Under the pieces are notes generated by a model that did no database searches, was not told where the DNA came from, and was given only the letters and a program-made list of their open reading frames with translations. From Ensifer adhaerens (GTDB lineage Bacteria; Pseudomonadota; Alphaproteobacteria; Rhizobiales; Rhizobiaceae), in assembly GCF_002940685.1 (NCBI RefSeq), contig NZ_PNFP01000005.1:1-64000 (forward strand): a stretch of DNA of 64,000 nt. Direction: 5' to 3'. Position numbers and translations under genes: made by a program. Shown one piece after another: positions 46,005-56,059 of the stretch. The stretch's first letter is position 1, and the number at the start of each line of letters is the position of its first letter.

Positions 46005-46934
46005 ATGGCCATTCTTCTTCTGGCTGACCACGACAGCAACCACCTTTCCGACCAGACCGCCAAGGCGCTGAGCGCCGCTTCGAAAATCGGCGGCGACGTG
46101 CACATCCTGGTCGCCGGCGCCGGCGCCAAGACGGCGGCCGAACAGGCATCGAAGCTTGCCGGTGTATCCAAGGTGCTCGTCGCCGAGGACGCCTCGCTTG
46201 CCAACAACCTCGCCGAACCGCTCGCAGCCCTGATCGTCTCGCTCGCCGGCAACTACGACACGATCGTTGCGGCCGCCACCTCGGTCGGCAAGAACGTCAT
46301 GCCGCGCGTCGCCGCCCTGCTCGACGTCTCTCAGGTCTCGGAAATCATCGAGGTCGTCGCCGCCGACACCTTCAAGCGCCCGATCTATGCCGGCAACGCC
46401 ATCCAGACGGTGCAGACGACCGAAGCCAAGCGCGTCATCACCGTGCGCACCGCCTCCTTTGCCTCGGCCGCTGAAGGCGGTTCGGCGGCGATCGAAAGCG
46501 TTTCGGCTGCCGCCAACCCCGGTGTTTCCTCCTTCGTCGCCGATGCCCTGTCGTCGTCCGACCGTCCGGAGCTGACGTCCGCCAAGATCATCATCTCCGG
46601 CGGCCGTGCACTCGGCTCCTCGGAGAAGTTCCAGGAAGTGATCCTGCCGGTGGCCGACAAGCTCGGCGCTGCCGTCGGCGCAAGCCGTGCCGCCGTCGAT
46701 GCCGGCTACGCCCCGAACGACTGGCAGGTCGGCCAGACCGGCAAGGTCGTCGCACCCGATCTCTACATCGCCTGCGGCATTTCCGGTGCCATCCAGCACC
46801 TCGCCGGCATGAAGGACAGCAAGGTGATCGTCGCGATCAACAAGGACGAAGAGGCACCGATCTTCCAGGTCGCCGACTACGGCCTGGTTGCCGATCTCTT
46901 CGACGCCCTGCCCGAGTTGCAGAAGGCCCTGTAA
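46005..46934 (+). CDS. etfA: electron transfer flavoprotein alpha subunit
   Basis: A 309-residue ETF alpha subunit, which holds the FAD. The C-terminal signature is complete: [20 protein letters not shown] followed by [20 protein letters not shown]. The N-terminal adenine-binding-like domain (about 1-185) precedes it. GGGAGAAATCATC precedes the ATG. The pair etfB-etfA is the housekeeping set used in beta-oxidation, not the FixAB type, whose sequences differ. A GC hairpin follows (47006-47030). Confidence 0.97.
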   Translation: MAILLLADHDSNHLSDQTAKALSAASKIGGDVHILVAGAGAKTAAEQASKLAGVSKVLVAEDASLANNLAEPLAALIVSLAGNYDTIVAAATSVGKNVMPRVAALLDVSQVSEIIEVVAADTFKRPIYAGNAIQTVQTTEAKRVITVRTASFASAAEGGSAAIESVSAAANPGVSSFVADALSSSDRPELTSAKIIISGGRALGSSEKFQEVILPVADKLGAAVGASRAAVDAGYAPNDWQVGQTGKVVAPDLYIACGISGAIQHLAGMKDSKVIVAINKDEEAPIFQVADYGLVADLFDALPELQKAL

Positions 46935-47005
46935 GCATTCGCCAGGGCCGGTCGCTTGGCCCCTGAAAAGGGCTGGCAAAAGCGCGGACTTGGCATTAAC
47001 AATCT

Positions 47006-47030
47006 ACCGGGCCGGCCAAACCGGCCCGGT
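47006..47030 (+). terminator. GC-rich hairpin after etfA
   Basis: ACCGGGCCGG and CCGGCCCGGT form a perfect 10-bp stem around CCAAA, followed by TTTG only. The T-run is short, so it may terminate partly and let some transcripts read into hbdA. Confidence 0.55.
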
Positions 47031-47085
47031 TTGCATGTCTGATGGCGGCCTCGCCGCCAACCTCTGAAGATGGAAGTTCGCCGCG

Positions 47086-47958
47086 ATGATCAAGACGGTC
47101 GGAATTATCGGTGCTGGGCAAATGGGCTGCGGCATCGCGCATGTTTCGGCAATCGCCGGATACAAGGTCCAGATCTACGATCTGGCCGCTGACCGGATTG
47201 AAGCAGGGCTTGCCACCGTCAACGGCAACCTCGCCCGCCAGGTATCCTCCGGCAAGATGACCGACGAGGCCCGCAAGGCAGCTCTTGCTCTGATCAAGGG
47301 CTCGACCGATATCAACGACCTGTCGCAGGCCGACCTCGTTATCGAGGCCGTGACCGAAGACGAGACGATCAAGCGCAAGATCTACGGCCAGGTGTGTCCG
47401 ATCCTGAAGCCGGAAGCGATCCTTGCAACCAACACGTCCTCGCTGTCGATCACCCGCCTCGCATCGGCGACCGATCGCCCCGAGCACTTCATGGGCATCC
47501 ATTTCATGAACCCGGTTCCGGTCATGAAGCTGGTCGAGCTCGTGCGCGGCATCGCCACCGACGAGCAGACCTTCAAGACCGCCAAGGAATTCGTCGCAAC
47601 GCTCGACAAGACCGTGACTGTCGCCGAAGACTTCCCCGCCTTCATCGTCAACCGCATCCTGCTACCGATGATCAACGAAGCGATCTACACGCTTTACGAA
47701 GGCGTCGGCAGCGTCGAGGCCATCGACACGGCGATGAAGCTCGGCGCCAACCACCCGATGGGCCCGCTGCAGCTCGCCGACTTCATCGGGCTGGACACCT
47801 GCCTGTCGATCATGCAGGTGCTCTATGACGGCCTGGCGGACTCGAAGTATCGCCCCTGCCCGCTGCTGGTGAAATATGTCGAAGCCGGCTGGCTCGGGCG
47901 CAAGTCCGGCCGAGGCTTTTACGACTATCGCGGCGAAGTGCCGGTTCCGACCCGCTAA
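47086..47958 (+). CDS. hbdA: 3-hydroxybutyryl-CoA dehydrogenase
   Basis: A 290-residue NAD(P)-dependent dehydrogenase of the HBDH group, acting on 3-hydroxyacyl-CoA. The Rossmann motif IIGAGQMGCGIAHVSAIAGY is at the start. The catalytic His region FMGIHFMNPVPVMKLVELVR and AFIVNRILLPMINEAIYTLY follow, with NHPMGPLQLADFIGLDTCLS in the C-terminal domain. The gene lies directly behind etfBA, so it fits fatty acid or butanoate metabolism. Length is normal for the family. Confidence 0.95.
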   Translation: MIKTVGIIGAGQMGCGIAHVSAIAGYKVQIYDLAADRIEAGLATVNGNLARQVSSGKMTDEARKAALALIKGSTDINDLSQADLVIEAVTEDETIKRKIYGQVCPILKPEAILATNTSSLSITRLASATDRPEHFMGIHFMNPVPVMKLVELVRGIATDEQTFKTAKEFVATLDKTVTVAEDFPAFIVNRILLPMINEAIYTLYEGVGSVEAIDTAMKLGANHPMGPLQLADFIGLDTCLSIMQVLYDGLADSKYRPCPLLVKYVEAGWLGRKSGRGFYDYRGEVPVPTR

Positions 47959-48099
47959 GCCTCGTCCGGACAACGACGGGACGCCCCGTCCGCTCGGCGT
48001 CGCAACTCCGGATACAAGCTCAGGCCCAGAGTGCCTGCGGCGGTGGTAATGTAATCTAAAGACGGTGCTGTTATCTCTCCCAGACAGGTGGGGGAGACG

Positions 48100-49461
48100 A
48101 TGAATTCGAGAACCATATCCGCGGTAGCGGCACGGTCGGTCCCTTCATTGTCGAGTGCGAGGGCGTGGCGTTTCGCCCTGCTCCTCGGAGTGGTGCCCAA
48201 TCTGGTCATGTTGCTGGCCTTGCCATTCTACGTGGCCACGCGAGCGCTTTCGCCCCTCCTCTATGTCTTTGCCGGCCAGATCGCGCTGCGTGCTCCACCC
48301 GCTCTGGCCTATGTGCTGTTCCCGGTGATCGCCGTCGCCGATCTGGGCCTCGTGGCTATGGCGGTGTTCAATCTGCCATTCGACACCGCGGTCCAGTCAA
48401 TGCGCTACCTGGCGTCCGTGGATCTTACCGCGTCGGCCTTCTATCTGGCGGTGCTCGGCGTCTTTGTCGCCAATGGCATCGGCATCGCCTGCCTTTTCAA
48501 TCGCAACCGACAGGCCCTGCGTGGCGCAATGGTGCTGCCAGCGGTTCTGCTGGCACTCGGCGTGACCTTGCTGGAGCGCCACATCAATCGCCCCTTCCTG
48601 AAGCAACCTGCGCAATTTTTTGAAAGCGCCCTATCAAACAATGGCGCCGATCCCGCAACCATAGCGCAGGCTGGCCGCAACGTGCTTTTCGTCATGGTGG
48701 AAGGGCTCGGTGCATTGTCTGATCCCGCGCACGCGGCCATTCTCTCGGAGCGCCTCCAACCGGCGATCGAAAGCGGGCGCTACACGCTTTCAAGCGGCCT
48801 CAGCAACTTCGAGGGCTCGACGACCGGGGCTGAATCCCGCGAACTCTGCGGGCAATGGGGCGACCACAGGGATTATCTTGGCAAGGCGAGTTATGACTGC
48901 TTTCCCGCAGCCATGGTCGACCGCGGCTATCGCACCGTGTCGTACCACGGATTTTCTGAAGAGATGTTCGAACGGGACAAATGGTATCCAAGCATTGGTT
49001 TCCAGGAATCGTACTTCCTCGAGAACCTTGCGACCGACGACGATCGGTTCAGCCAGCGTTGCGGCAGCGTTTTTGCGGGACTGTGCGACAATGACGTCGC
49101 CGGGGCGATCCGTGACCGGTTGACGAAAAAGCCGGCCGAGCGGACGTTCCTGTACTGGCTGACGCTGAACTCCCACATACCTTACGTGCCCAAGCACAAA
49201 GGCCAGCTGAACTGTGGCAGTGATTCAGCCGAGATCGCGAACACGCAAGTGTGCGAATTGACCGAATTGTGGGCCGACGTCTTCGCCAATGTTGCTGCGA
49301 TTGCCGAGGACCCGGCCTTGCCGCCGACCGACATCTTCATCGTCGGCGACCATCCCACACCGTTATGGAACCGTGCAGCGGCAAGCCATTTCACGCCCCA
49401 CAAGGTTCAGTGGTACCTGTTGCGCGACAATCGGCAGGTCGCTGGAGGAAGTGCCCCTTAG
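48100..49461 (+). CDS. membrane sulfatase-fold (LtaS/phosphoethanolamine transferase-like) protein
   Basis: A 453-residue protein with four or five N-terminal membrane helices (about residues 26-160) and a soluble alkaline-phosphatase-fold domain. The metal-site Glu is in VLFVMVEGLGAL (E201), the nucleophile candidate is T241 or T242 in GSTTGAESREL, and the later SHIPYV and VGDHPTPLW hold metal His/Asp residues. It probably transfers a phospho- or sulfo-group on a lipid or glycan. The start at 48100 follows GGGGGAGACG; a GTG at 48088 is also in frame. Its TAG overlaps the tlpA stop by two bases. Confidence 0.8.
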   Translation: MNSRTISAVAARSVPSLSSARAWRFALLLGVVPNLVMLLALPFYVATRALSPLLYVFAGQIALRAPPALAYVLFPVIAVADLGLVAMAVFNLPFDTAVQSMRYLASVDLTASAFYLAVLGVFVANGIGIACLFNRNRQALRGAMVLPAVLLALGVTLLERHINRPFLKQPAQFFESALSNNGADPATIAQAGRNVLFVMVEGLGALSDPAHAAILSERLQPAIESGRYTLSSGLSNFEGSTTGAESRELCGQWGDHRDYLGKASYDCFPAAMVDRGYRTVSYHGFSEEMFERDKWYPSIGFQESYFLENLATDDDRFSQRCGSVFAGLCDNDVAGAIRDRLTKKPAERTFLYWLTLNSHIPYVPKHKGQLNCGSDSAEIANTQVCELTELWADVFANVAAIAEDPALPPTDIFIVGDHPTPLWNRAAASHFTPHKVQWYLLRDNRQVAGGSAP

Positions 49462-50117
49462 GGTCCGACGGCGGCGCTGATCAGCGCCTTGGCGTCGTCG
49501 CTGTCCCAGGCGGCCGGGCCGTTCATCGAGCCGATCAGGCAGCCCTTGTCGTCGAGAAGCAGCGTCGCCGGCAGGCCGAAGGCGAGCCCTTCCTTCTTCA
49601 TGGCGTTGAACACGCCCATCGAGGCATCGCGATAATAGCCAAGCTCGTGCACGGCGGTCTCGTCGAGGAAGGCCTTCGGCTTCTCGTCGTCGCCGACATC
49701 GATGTTGATCGCCACCACCTCGAACTTGTCGCTGCCGAGCGACTTCTGCAGCGCGTTGAGCGCCGGCATTTCCTCGCGGCAGGGCACGCACCAGGTGGCC
49801 CAGAGATTGACGAGCAGCGTCTTGCCGGCAAAGGCCGACACATTGGTCGGCTTGCCGTCGGGACCGTTGAAGTCGAGCGCGATCGGCCGCGGCGAGGACG
49901 CCGGCGACATGGCGGCCACCTGCCCTTTCATGAACGGCGTCAGCGAGGCGACCTTTTCGCCGGTCAGCGGGCAGCTCGCGCTCGCCGTTTCAGCCGTGTC
50001 GCCATTGCCAGACCCGGTCTCCTTCACGTATACCGCTGCCGCACCGACGATCACGCCGAACAGGGCGGCGAGCGCGAACAGTTTCACGGCCGGGGGGGAT
50101 TTCTTCTGGTCGGGCAT
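49458..50117 (-). CDS. tlpA: TlpA-like membrane-anchored thiol:disulfide oxidoreductase
   Basis: A 219-residue TlpA/ResA-type protein. One N-terminal membrane helix (about 13-33) anchors it, and the thioredoxin-like domain faces the periplasm. The active site is WCVPC in [20 protein letters not shown], with a family insertion before the LPATLLLD cis-Pro region. It keeps periplasmic thiols reduced, usually for cytochrome oxidase or cytochrome c maturation. GGAGAATGAA precedes the ATG at 50117. It is divergent from argH with only 26 bases between the starts. Confidence 0.9.
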   Translation of the reverse strand: MPDQKKSPPAVKLFALAALFGVIVGAAAVYVKETGSGNGDTAETASASCPLTGEKVASLTPFMKGQVAAMSPASSPRPIALDFNGPDGKPTNVSAFAGKTLLVNLWATWCVPCREEMPALNALQKSLGSDKFEVVAINIDVGDDEKPKAFLDETAVHELGYYRDASMGVFNAMKKEGLAFGLPATLLLDDKGCLIGSMNGPAAWDSDDAKALISAAVGP

Positions 50118-50143
50118 TTCATTCTCCAAGGCGGGCATTCTTC

Positions 50144-51547
50144 ATGGCTGACGGCAATTCCGAGACGAAATCCTCCAACCAGATGTGGGGCGGTCGCTTT
50201 GCCTCGGGTCCGGACGCGATCATGGAGGAAATAAATGCCTCGATCGGCTTCGACAAGAAGCTCTATGCCCAGGACATCCGCGGCTCAATAGCGCATGCGA
50301 CGATGCTGGCGCATCAAGGCATCATTTCGGCTGACGACAAAGACAAGATCGTTCACGGGCTGAACACGATCCTGTCAGAGATCGAAAGTGGCCAGTTCGA
50401 GTTCTCGCGCCGCCTCGAAGACATTCACATGAACATCGAGGCGCGGCTGGCGACGCTGATCGGCCCCTCGGCCGGTCGCCTGCACACCGCCCGCTCGCGC
50501 AACGACCAGGTGGCGCTCGACTTTCGCCTCTGGGTCAAGGAAGAGCTGCAGCGCACCGAAAAGGCGCTGACGGCACTGATCGCCGCCTTCCTCGACCGCG
50601 CCGAGGAACATGCCGATACCGTCATGCCCGGTTTCACCCATCTGCAGACCGCACAGCCGGTCACCTTCGGTCATCACTGCATGGCCTATGTCGAGATGTT
50701 CGGCCGCGACCGCTCGCGCGTGCGCCACGCCATCGAGCATATGGACGAGAGCCCGATCGGTGCCGCGGCCCTCGCCGGCACCGGCTTCCCGATCGACCGC
50801 CACATGACAGCCAAGGCGCTCGGCTTTGCCGGCCCGACACGCAATTCGATCGACACGGTTTCCGACCGTGACTTCGCGCTCGAATTCCTGTCGATGGCGT
50901 CGATCACCGCCACGCACCTGTCGCGCCTCGCTGAAGAGATCGTCATCTGGTCGACACCGCAGTTCGGCTTCATCCGCCTGTCCGACGCGTTTTCAACCGG
51001 CTCCTCGATCATGCCGCAGAAGAAGAACCCGGATGCCGCCGAGCTGGTGCGCGCCAAGACCGGCCGCATCAACGGCTCGCTGATCGCCCTTCTGACCGTC
51101 ATGAAGGGCCTGCCGCTCGCCTATTCCAAGGACATGCAGGAAGACAAGGAACAGGTCTTCGACGCCGCCGAAAGCCTTGAGCTGGCGATTGCCGCCATGA
51201 CCGGCATGGTGCGCGACATGACCATCCGCAGCGACCGCATGAAGGCGGCCGCCGGCTCCGGCTATTCGACCGCGACCGATCTTGCCGACTGGCTGGTGCG
51301 CGAAGCGGGCCTGCCCTTCCGTGATGCCCACCATGTGACTGGGCGCGCCGTGGCGCTCGCCGAGCAGAAGGGCTGCGACCTTGCGGACCTTTCGCTTGCC
51401 GACCTGCAGTCGATCCATGCCGACATCACCGACAAGGTCTTCGATGTCCTGACGGTCGAAGCCTCCGTCGCCAGCCGCACGTCCTTCGGCGGCACCGCGC
51501 CGAACGAGGTCCGCAAGCAGATCGCCTGGTGGCGCGCCCGCAACTAG
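50144..51547 (+). CDS. argH: argininosuccinate lyase
   Basis: A 467-residue enzyme that splits argininosuccinate into arginine and fumarate, the last step of arginine synthesis. [20 protein letters not shown] at the start, [12 protein letters not shown] and the signature [20 protein letters not shown] are all diagnostic of the fumarase/aspartase superfamily lyase. I kept the ATG at 50144; the alternative at 50183 (MWGGRF) is possible. Its promoter must overlap tlpA because only 26 bases separate the two starts. Confidence 0.96.
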   Translation: MADGNSETKSSNQMWGGRFASGPDAIMEEINASIGFDKKLYAQDIRGSIAHATMLAHQGIISADDKDKIVHGLNTILSEIESGQFEFSRRLEDIHMNIEARLATLIGPSAGRLHTARSRNDQVALDFRLWVKEELQRTEKALTALIAAFLDRAEEHADTVMPGFTHLQTAQPVTFGHHCMAYVEMFGRDRSRVRHAIEHMDESPIGAAALAGTGFPIDRHMTAKALGFAGPTRNSIDTVSDRDFALEFLSMASITATHLSRLAEEIVIWSTPQFGFIRLSDAFSTGSSIMPQKKNPDAAELVRAKTGRINGSLIALLTVMKGLPLAYSKDMQEDKEQVFDAAESLELAIAAMTGMVRDMTIRSDRMKAAAGSGYSTATDLADWLVREAGLPFRDAHHVTGRAVALAEQKGCDLADLSLADLQSIHADITDKVFDVLTVEASVASRTSFGGTAPNEVRKQIAWWRARN

Positions 51548-51652
51548 GCGGGGAGCTGCGGGCGGTTTCCGCCCGCAGAAACAGGGTGCACAAGCGCCTG
51601 AAAAATCGGTAAGACATCGCACCTGCATCAGTTCCCGCGAAGGAAAATCACG

Positions 51653-51847
51653 ATGACATTCACGAAGGCGGCCCGGCTTGCACTTCTGCTGGCGATCCCC
51701 GGGCTGGTTCTTGTCGGCTGCGGACGCAAGGGCGATCTCGATCGTCCCGGCTCGACCGCGCCGATCAACACCAAGGCGCCGGCCGGAACCGTCGAACAGA
51801 AAGAAAAGGCCGACGAGCGTTCGTTCCTGCTCGATCCCCTCCTTTAG
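51653..51847 (+). CDS. lptM: LPS assembly lipoprotein LptM (YifL)
   Basis: A 64-residue lipoprotein. The signal peptide MTFTKAARLALLLAIPGLVL is followed by the lipobox LVGC and the diagnostic CGRKGDLDRPG. LptM helps the LptD-LptE outer-membrane complex form its correct disulfides. It is encoded upstream of lysA in the same direction, as in many proteobacteria. GAAGGAAAATCACG precedes the ATG. A short palindromic repeat lies between this gene and lysA. Confidence 0.92.
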   Translation: MTFTKAARLALLLAIPGLVLVGCGRKGDLDRPGSTAPINTKAPAGTVEQKEKADERSFLLDPLL

Positions 51848-51850
51848 TTG

Positions 51851-51900
51851 AAATTACGCAATTCCGAACGGAACCGCTTCACACTTTCCTGGAATTGCTC
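51851..51900 (+). repeat. short palindromic repeat in the lysA leader
   Basis: GCAATTCC (51858-51865) and GGAATTGC (51891-51898) form a perfect 8-bp inverted repeat 25 bases apart. The core CGGAACCGCTTCACACTTTC resembles, from memory, a frequent rhizobial intergenic repeat. It ends 18 bases before the lysA GTG and contains an in-frame TTG at 51895. Confidence 0.5.
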
Positions 51901-51918
51901 AAAGCCGAGCTGCCTGAC

Positions 51919-53187
51919 GTGAACCATTTTCAATACCGCGACGGAATTCTCTACGCCGAAGACGTGCCGGTGACCGATATCGCCCGCGCCGTCGGCACGC
52001 CCTTCTACTGCTATTCGACTGCGACGCTCGAGCGCCACTACACGGTGTTCTCCAATGCCTTCGCCGATGTGGACGCGATGGTCTGCTATGCGATGAAGGC
52101 CAATTCGAACCAGGCAGTGCTGAAGACGCTCGGCCGCCTCGGCGCCGGCGTCGATGTCGTCTCGGGCGGCGAACTGCGCCGCGCACTTGCAGCTGGCATC
52201 CCGGCAAACCGCATCATGTTCTCCGGCGTCGGCAAGACGCCTCTGGAAATGGACCTCGCGCTCGAGGCCGGCATCTACTGCTTCAACGTCGAGTCCGAGC
52301 CGGAACTCGAAGTGTTGAACCAGCGCGCCGTGCGCGCCGGCAAGCGAGCCCATGTCTCCTTCCGCATCAATCCCGACGTCGACGCGAAGACCCATTCGAA
52401 GATTTCGACCGGCAAGAAGGAAAACAAGTTCGGGATTTCCTGGGAGCGCGCGCGCGCCGTTTATGCGCATGCGGCCACCCTGCCCGGCATCCAGGTGACC
52501 GGCATCGACATGCATATCGGCAGCCAGATCACCGAGTTGCAGCCCTTCGACGACGCCTTCAAGCTCCTGCGCGAGCTCGTCGACACGCTGCGCTCAGACG
52601 GCCATTCGATCGACCACGTCGATATCGGCGGGGGCCTGGGCATCCCCTACAAGGATGATAACAACCCGCCGCCGCTGCCGGATGCCTATGCCGAAATCGT
52701 CAAGAGCCAGCTGCAATCGCTCGGCTGCAAGATCGTCACCGAGCCGGGCCGGCTGATCGTCGGCAATGCCGGCATTCTGGTGACCGAAGTCATCTACGTG
52801 AAGGACGGCGGCGACAAGACCTTCGTCATCGTCGACGGCGCGATGAACGATCTCATCCGCCCGACGCTTTATGAGGCCTATCACGAGATCCGCCCCGTTC
52901 GCATCTCCGCCGCGAACGCTCCGCGCATCCGCGCCGATGTCGTCGGCCCGGTCTGCGAAACCGGTGACTATCTCGCGCTCGACCGTGAAATGGCTATGCC
53001 GAAGCCCGGCGATCTCTTCGCCATCAGCTCGGCGGGCGCCTATGGGGCCGTACAGGCCAGCACCTACAATTCCCGCCTGCTGATCCCCGAAGTGCTGGTC
53101 AAGGGCGACCGCTTCCACGTCGTTCGCCCGCGCCAGGACTACGACGCGCTGATCGGCCTCGATTCGGTGCCGGACTGGCTCGACTGA
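51919..53187 (+). CDS. lysA: diaminopimelate decarboxylase
   Basis: A 422-residue PLP enzyme that makes lysine from meso-diaminopimelate. The PLP Lys is in VCYAMKANSNQAVLKTLG, HIGSQI and IDIGGGLGIPY form the phosphate-binding part, and the C-terminal GPVCETGDYLALDREMAMPK has the substrate Cys. I chose GTG at 51919 (start of MNHFQYRDGILYAEDVPVT); a TTG at 51895 would add 8 residues from the repeat element. It follows lptM in the same direction. Confidence 0.95.
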   Translation: MNHFQYRDGILYAEDVPVTDIARAVGTPFYCYSTATLERHYTVFSNAFADVDAMVCYAMKANSNQAVLKTLGRLGAGVDVVSGGELRRALAAGIPANRIMFSGVGKTPLEMDLALEAGIYCFNVESEPELEVLNQRAVRAGKRAHVSFRINPDVDAKTHSKISTGKKENKFGISWERARAVYAHAATLPGIQVTGIDMHIGSQITELQPFDDAFKLLRELVDTLRSDGHSIDHVDIGGGLGIPYKDDNNPPPLPDAYAEIVKSQLQSLGCKIVTEPGRLIVGNAGILVTEVIYVKDGGDKTFVIVDGAMNDLIRPTLYEAYHEIRPVRISAANAPRIRADVVGPVCETGDYLALDREMAMPKPGDLFAISSAGAYGAVQASTYNSRLLIPEVLVKGDRFHVVRPRQDYDALIGLDSVPDWLD

Positions 53188-53395
53188 GCGGCCCCGGCGC
53201 AACAACGACAATCTGTGGATCGGCCGCCCGGACGATCACGATTGTGTTTGCGCCCTCGTCTTCGCCACAAACGATGGTATCCTGAACACAAGCGGGATCG
53301 GCGAAACTGCGCGCTTTTTTTGAGCGTACCCCGTCGCCTCACTATATTGGGTCAGCCACAAGCGTTGATGGGCGACCGAAAGGAAACTTGGGCGG

Positions 53396-56032
53396 ATGAC
53401 GCAATTCCGGCAGGATGAAACGCCACAACCGAAGCCGTTTTCGAGAACTCTGGCGCTGAAGAGATGGCTGGCGCGCGCGGTGCTGGTCGCCGAGCAGCTT
53501 CTGCCGCGCATGCTTTTACCGGGCGCAATCGCCCTTCTGTTTCTCGCCTTCGCCTGGCTCGGCTTCTTTCGCGCAGCACCCTTCTGGCTGCATGCGGCGG
53601 CGCTTTTTGCCTTTGCGCTAGCCTTCCTCGCCTCCCTCGTCCCCCTCAGCAGGATTCGCCTGCCCGACAGTACCGATGCCGATCGCATGCTGGAGGAGCG
53701 CAACGCGCTGCCGCATCAGGCCATCCGCGTGCAGGACGATCGCCCCGCGACCGACAATCCCCTGGGCGAAGCGCTGTGGCGCGAACACCAGGCGCGCATG
53801 GCGCGAATGATCGGCGCCCTCGATACCGGGTTGCCGCGGCCCGATATCGCCAGGCATGACCCCTTCGCGCTCAGAGCCGTGCCGGTGCTTCTCGCCTGTG
53901 TGGCCTTTGCCTATTCCTATTCCAATCGCGCCGGTTTGCTCAGCGACGCCTTCCGGCTGCCGCAGACTTCCATCGAGACCGCCAACCTGCGCGTCGATGC
54001 CTGGGTGACGCCGCCGCCCTACACCGGGCGGGCGCCGGTCTTTCTGACCGGCAGGCCGGAAGCGGCCGCTGCCGGAGAGGAAGAACCCGGAGCGATCACC
54101 ATCCCGCAGTTCAGCGACATCACCGTCCGGATCACCGGCACCGGGGCGGACGCACCCGTAAGCTATGCGGAGACCGGCGCGAGCGAACCGGTCGCCATTC
54201 CCGTCGTCGGCGCGGAAGACAACGAAAAACAAGCGGAACCGAAAGCCGCCGAGGTCGCATCGCCGGATCCGGCGCGCAGCGCAGCCGCCGTGCGCAACCA
54301 CGTCTACAAGGTCGTCAAGGATGGCGAGCTCGTCGTCGGCAGCCAGCGCTGGGCGTTCAAGATCAACCCGGACGGCGTTCCGCAGATCGCCTTCGACGGG
54401 ATCCCCCGCCCCACCGTCAACGCGGCGCTGGAAATCTCCTTCGTCGCGTCGGACGACTATGGCGTGGCGCAGGCCTTCGCGGAAATCAAACCGCTCGACG
54501 CGCCGGCCGAAGGTGCACGCGCGCTCTATCCGCTGCCGGAATACCGGCTCGACCTGCCGCGCCGCAACGCGCGCGAGGCCAAAGGCACAACCAGCAGGAA
54601 CCTCAGCGAGCACCCGCTCGCCGGCAAGCGCGTGCAGGTCACGCTCGTCGCCCGGGACGCCGCCGGGCAGGAAGGCCGCAGCCCGCCGCAGGACATGATC
54701 CTGCCGGCTCGCCAGTTCATGCAGCCGCTCGCCGGCGCCGTGGCCGAACAGCGCCAGGTCTTCGCGCTCAATGCCAACGACCTGCCGCGCGCCATCGACC
54801 TCAACGACGCCGTCACCTCCCTTGCCGAGGACTGGATCCCGAATCTCACGCACTTCCTGCTGTTGAAATCGGCACGCACCCGCATGGCGCTTGCCTATAA
54901 CGACGACATGCTGCGCGATGCGGCCGGATACCTCTGGGAGATCGCGCTTGGCATCGAGGACGGCGACCTGTCGCTTGCCGAGCGGCGTCTGCGCGAAGCC
55001 CAGCAGGCGCTGTCCGATGCCTTGGAACGCAACGCTTCCGACCAGGAAATCGCCAAGCTGATGCAGGAACTGCGTCAGGCGATGCAGGAATACATGCAGG
55101 CGCTGGCGCAGCAGGCGATGAAGAACCCGCGCATGACCGGTAAGCTCGATCCGAACAACATCCTGCGCCAGCAGGATCTCGAAAAGATGATGGATCAGAT
55201 CGAGAACCTCGCCCGCTCCGGTGCACGCGATCAGGCGCAGCAGCTGCTTTCGGAACTGCAGCGCATGATGAACAACCTGCAGGCCGGCCGCAGCCAGCAA
55301 CAAATGGGCGAGCAGAACGATGCCATGCGCCAGCAGATGGACAAGCTCGGCAAGCTGATGCAGCAGCAGCAGCAACTGATGGACGAGACCTTCAAGTTCG
55401 ATCAGGCCTTGCGTGACCGGATGCAGCGCGGCGATCCGCTGCAAGGCGAGGACAACGAGCTCTTCGGCCAGGAAATGCCGCAGGATCCGGGTCAGCAGGG
55501 TGATCCGAACGGCCAGCCCAACCCGCTCGACGACATGACCGCCGAACAGCTGAAGGACGCCCTGAAGCAATTGAAAGAGCAGCAGGATGCGCTCGGCAAG
55601 CAGCTCGGTGAACTGAGCCAGAGCCTCGAAAACATGGGCATCAAGCCGGGCAAGGGCTTTGGTGACGCCAAGCGCGAAATGGATGGCGCCTCCGGCGCCC
55701 TTGGCAAGGGCCAGGGCGAACAGGCCGTTGGCAATCAGGGCCGCGCCCTGCAGGCGTTGCGCGAGGGTGCGCAGGACATGATGAACCAGATGCAGGGCCA
55801 GGGTCAGGGCCCTGGCATGGGCGTGCCGCAATACGGTCAGAACGGGCGCGACCCGCTCGGCCGGCGGCAGCAGAACCTTGGCCCTGAATTCGGCGATCAG
55901 GTCAAGGTTCCCGACGAGATCGATTCGCAACGGGCCCGGCAGATCCTCGAGGAGATCCGCCGCAGGCTCGGCGACAGCCTCTCACCCGAGGCGGAGCGCC
56001 AATACCTGGAGCGCCTGCTCGATATGCGCTGA
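53396..56032 (+). CDS. TIGR02302 family protein (DUF4175-like), membrane-anchored
   Basis: An 878-residue alphaproteobacterial family protein of unknown function. Two or three hydrophobic segments lie at about 42-85 and 160-180. A large periplasmic part carries the DUF4175 region with PPPYTGRAPVFLTGRP, NHVYKVVKDGELVVGSQRWA and VASDDYGVAQAFAEIKPL. The last 300 residues are Gln/Met-rich and coiled-coil-like with many QQQ runs, then the LDPNNILRQQDLEKMMDQIE segment. The tail, RQILEEIRRRLGDSLSPEAE, is typical. It may act in the envelope. AAAGGAAACTTGGGCGG precedes the ATG. Confidence 0.88.
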   Translation: MTQFRQDETPQPKPFSRTLALKRWLARAVLVAEQLLPRMLLPGAIALLFLAFAWLGFFRAAPFWLHAAALFAFALAFLASLVPLSRIRLPDSTDADRMLEERNALPHQAIRVQDDRPATDNPLGEALWREHQARMARMIGALDTGLPRPDIARHDPFALRAVPVLLACVAFAYSYSNRAGLLSDAFRLPQTSIETANLRVDAWVTPPPYTGRAPVFLTGRPEAAAAGEEEPGAITIPQFSDITVRITGTGADAPVSYAETGASEPVAIPVVGAEDNEKQAEPKAAEVASPDPARSAAAVRNHVYKVVKDGELVVGSQRWAFKINPDGVPQIAFDGIPRPTVNAALEISFVASDDYGVAQAFAEIKPLDAPAEGARALYPLPEYRLDLPRRNAREAKGTTSRNLSEHPLAGKRVQVTLVARDAAGQEGRSPPQDMILPARQFMQPLAGAVAEQRQVFALNANDLPRAIDLNDAVTSLAEDWIPNLTHFLLLKSARTRMALAYNDDMLRDAAGYLWEIALGIEDGDLSLAERRLREAQQALSDALERNASDQEIAKLMQELRQAMQEYMQALAQQAMKNPRMTGKLDPNNILRQQDLEKMMDQIENLARSGARDQAQQLLSELQRMMNNLQAGRSQQQMGEQNDAMRQQMDKLGKLMQQQQQLMDETFKFDQALRDRMQRGDPLQGEDNELFGQEMPQDPGQQGDPNGQPNPLDDMTAEQLKDALKQLKEQQDALGKQLGELSQSLENMGIKPGKGFGDAKREMDGASGALGKGQGEQAVGNQGRALQALREGAQDMMNQMQGQGQGPGMGVPQYGQNGRDPLGRRQQNLGPEFGDQVKVPDEIDSQRARQILEEIRRRLGDSLSPEAERQYLERLLDMR

Positions 56033-56059
56033 GCCCGAACGCCCGCCCGGCCGATAACG

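Noticed and set aside
53618-55930. A 770-residue minus-strand frame over the TIGR02302 gene, rich in Leu and His
   Set aside because: It is the complement of Gln-rich codons and therefore an artefact of the coiled-coil region.
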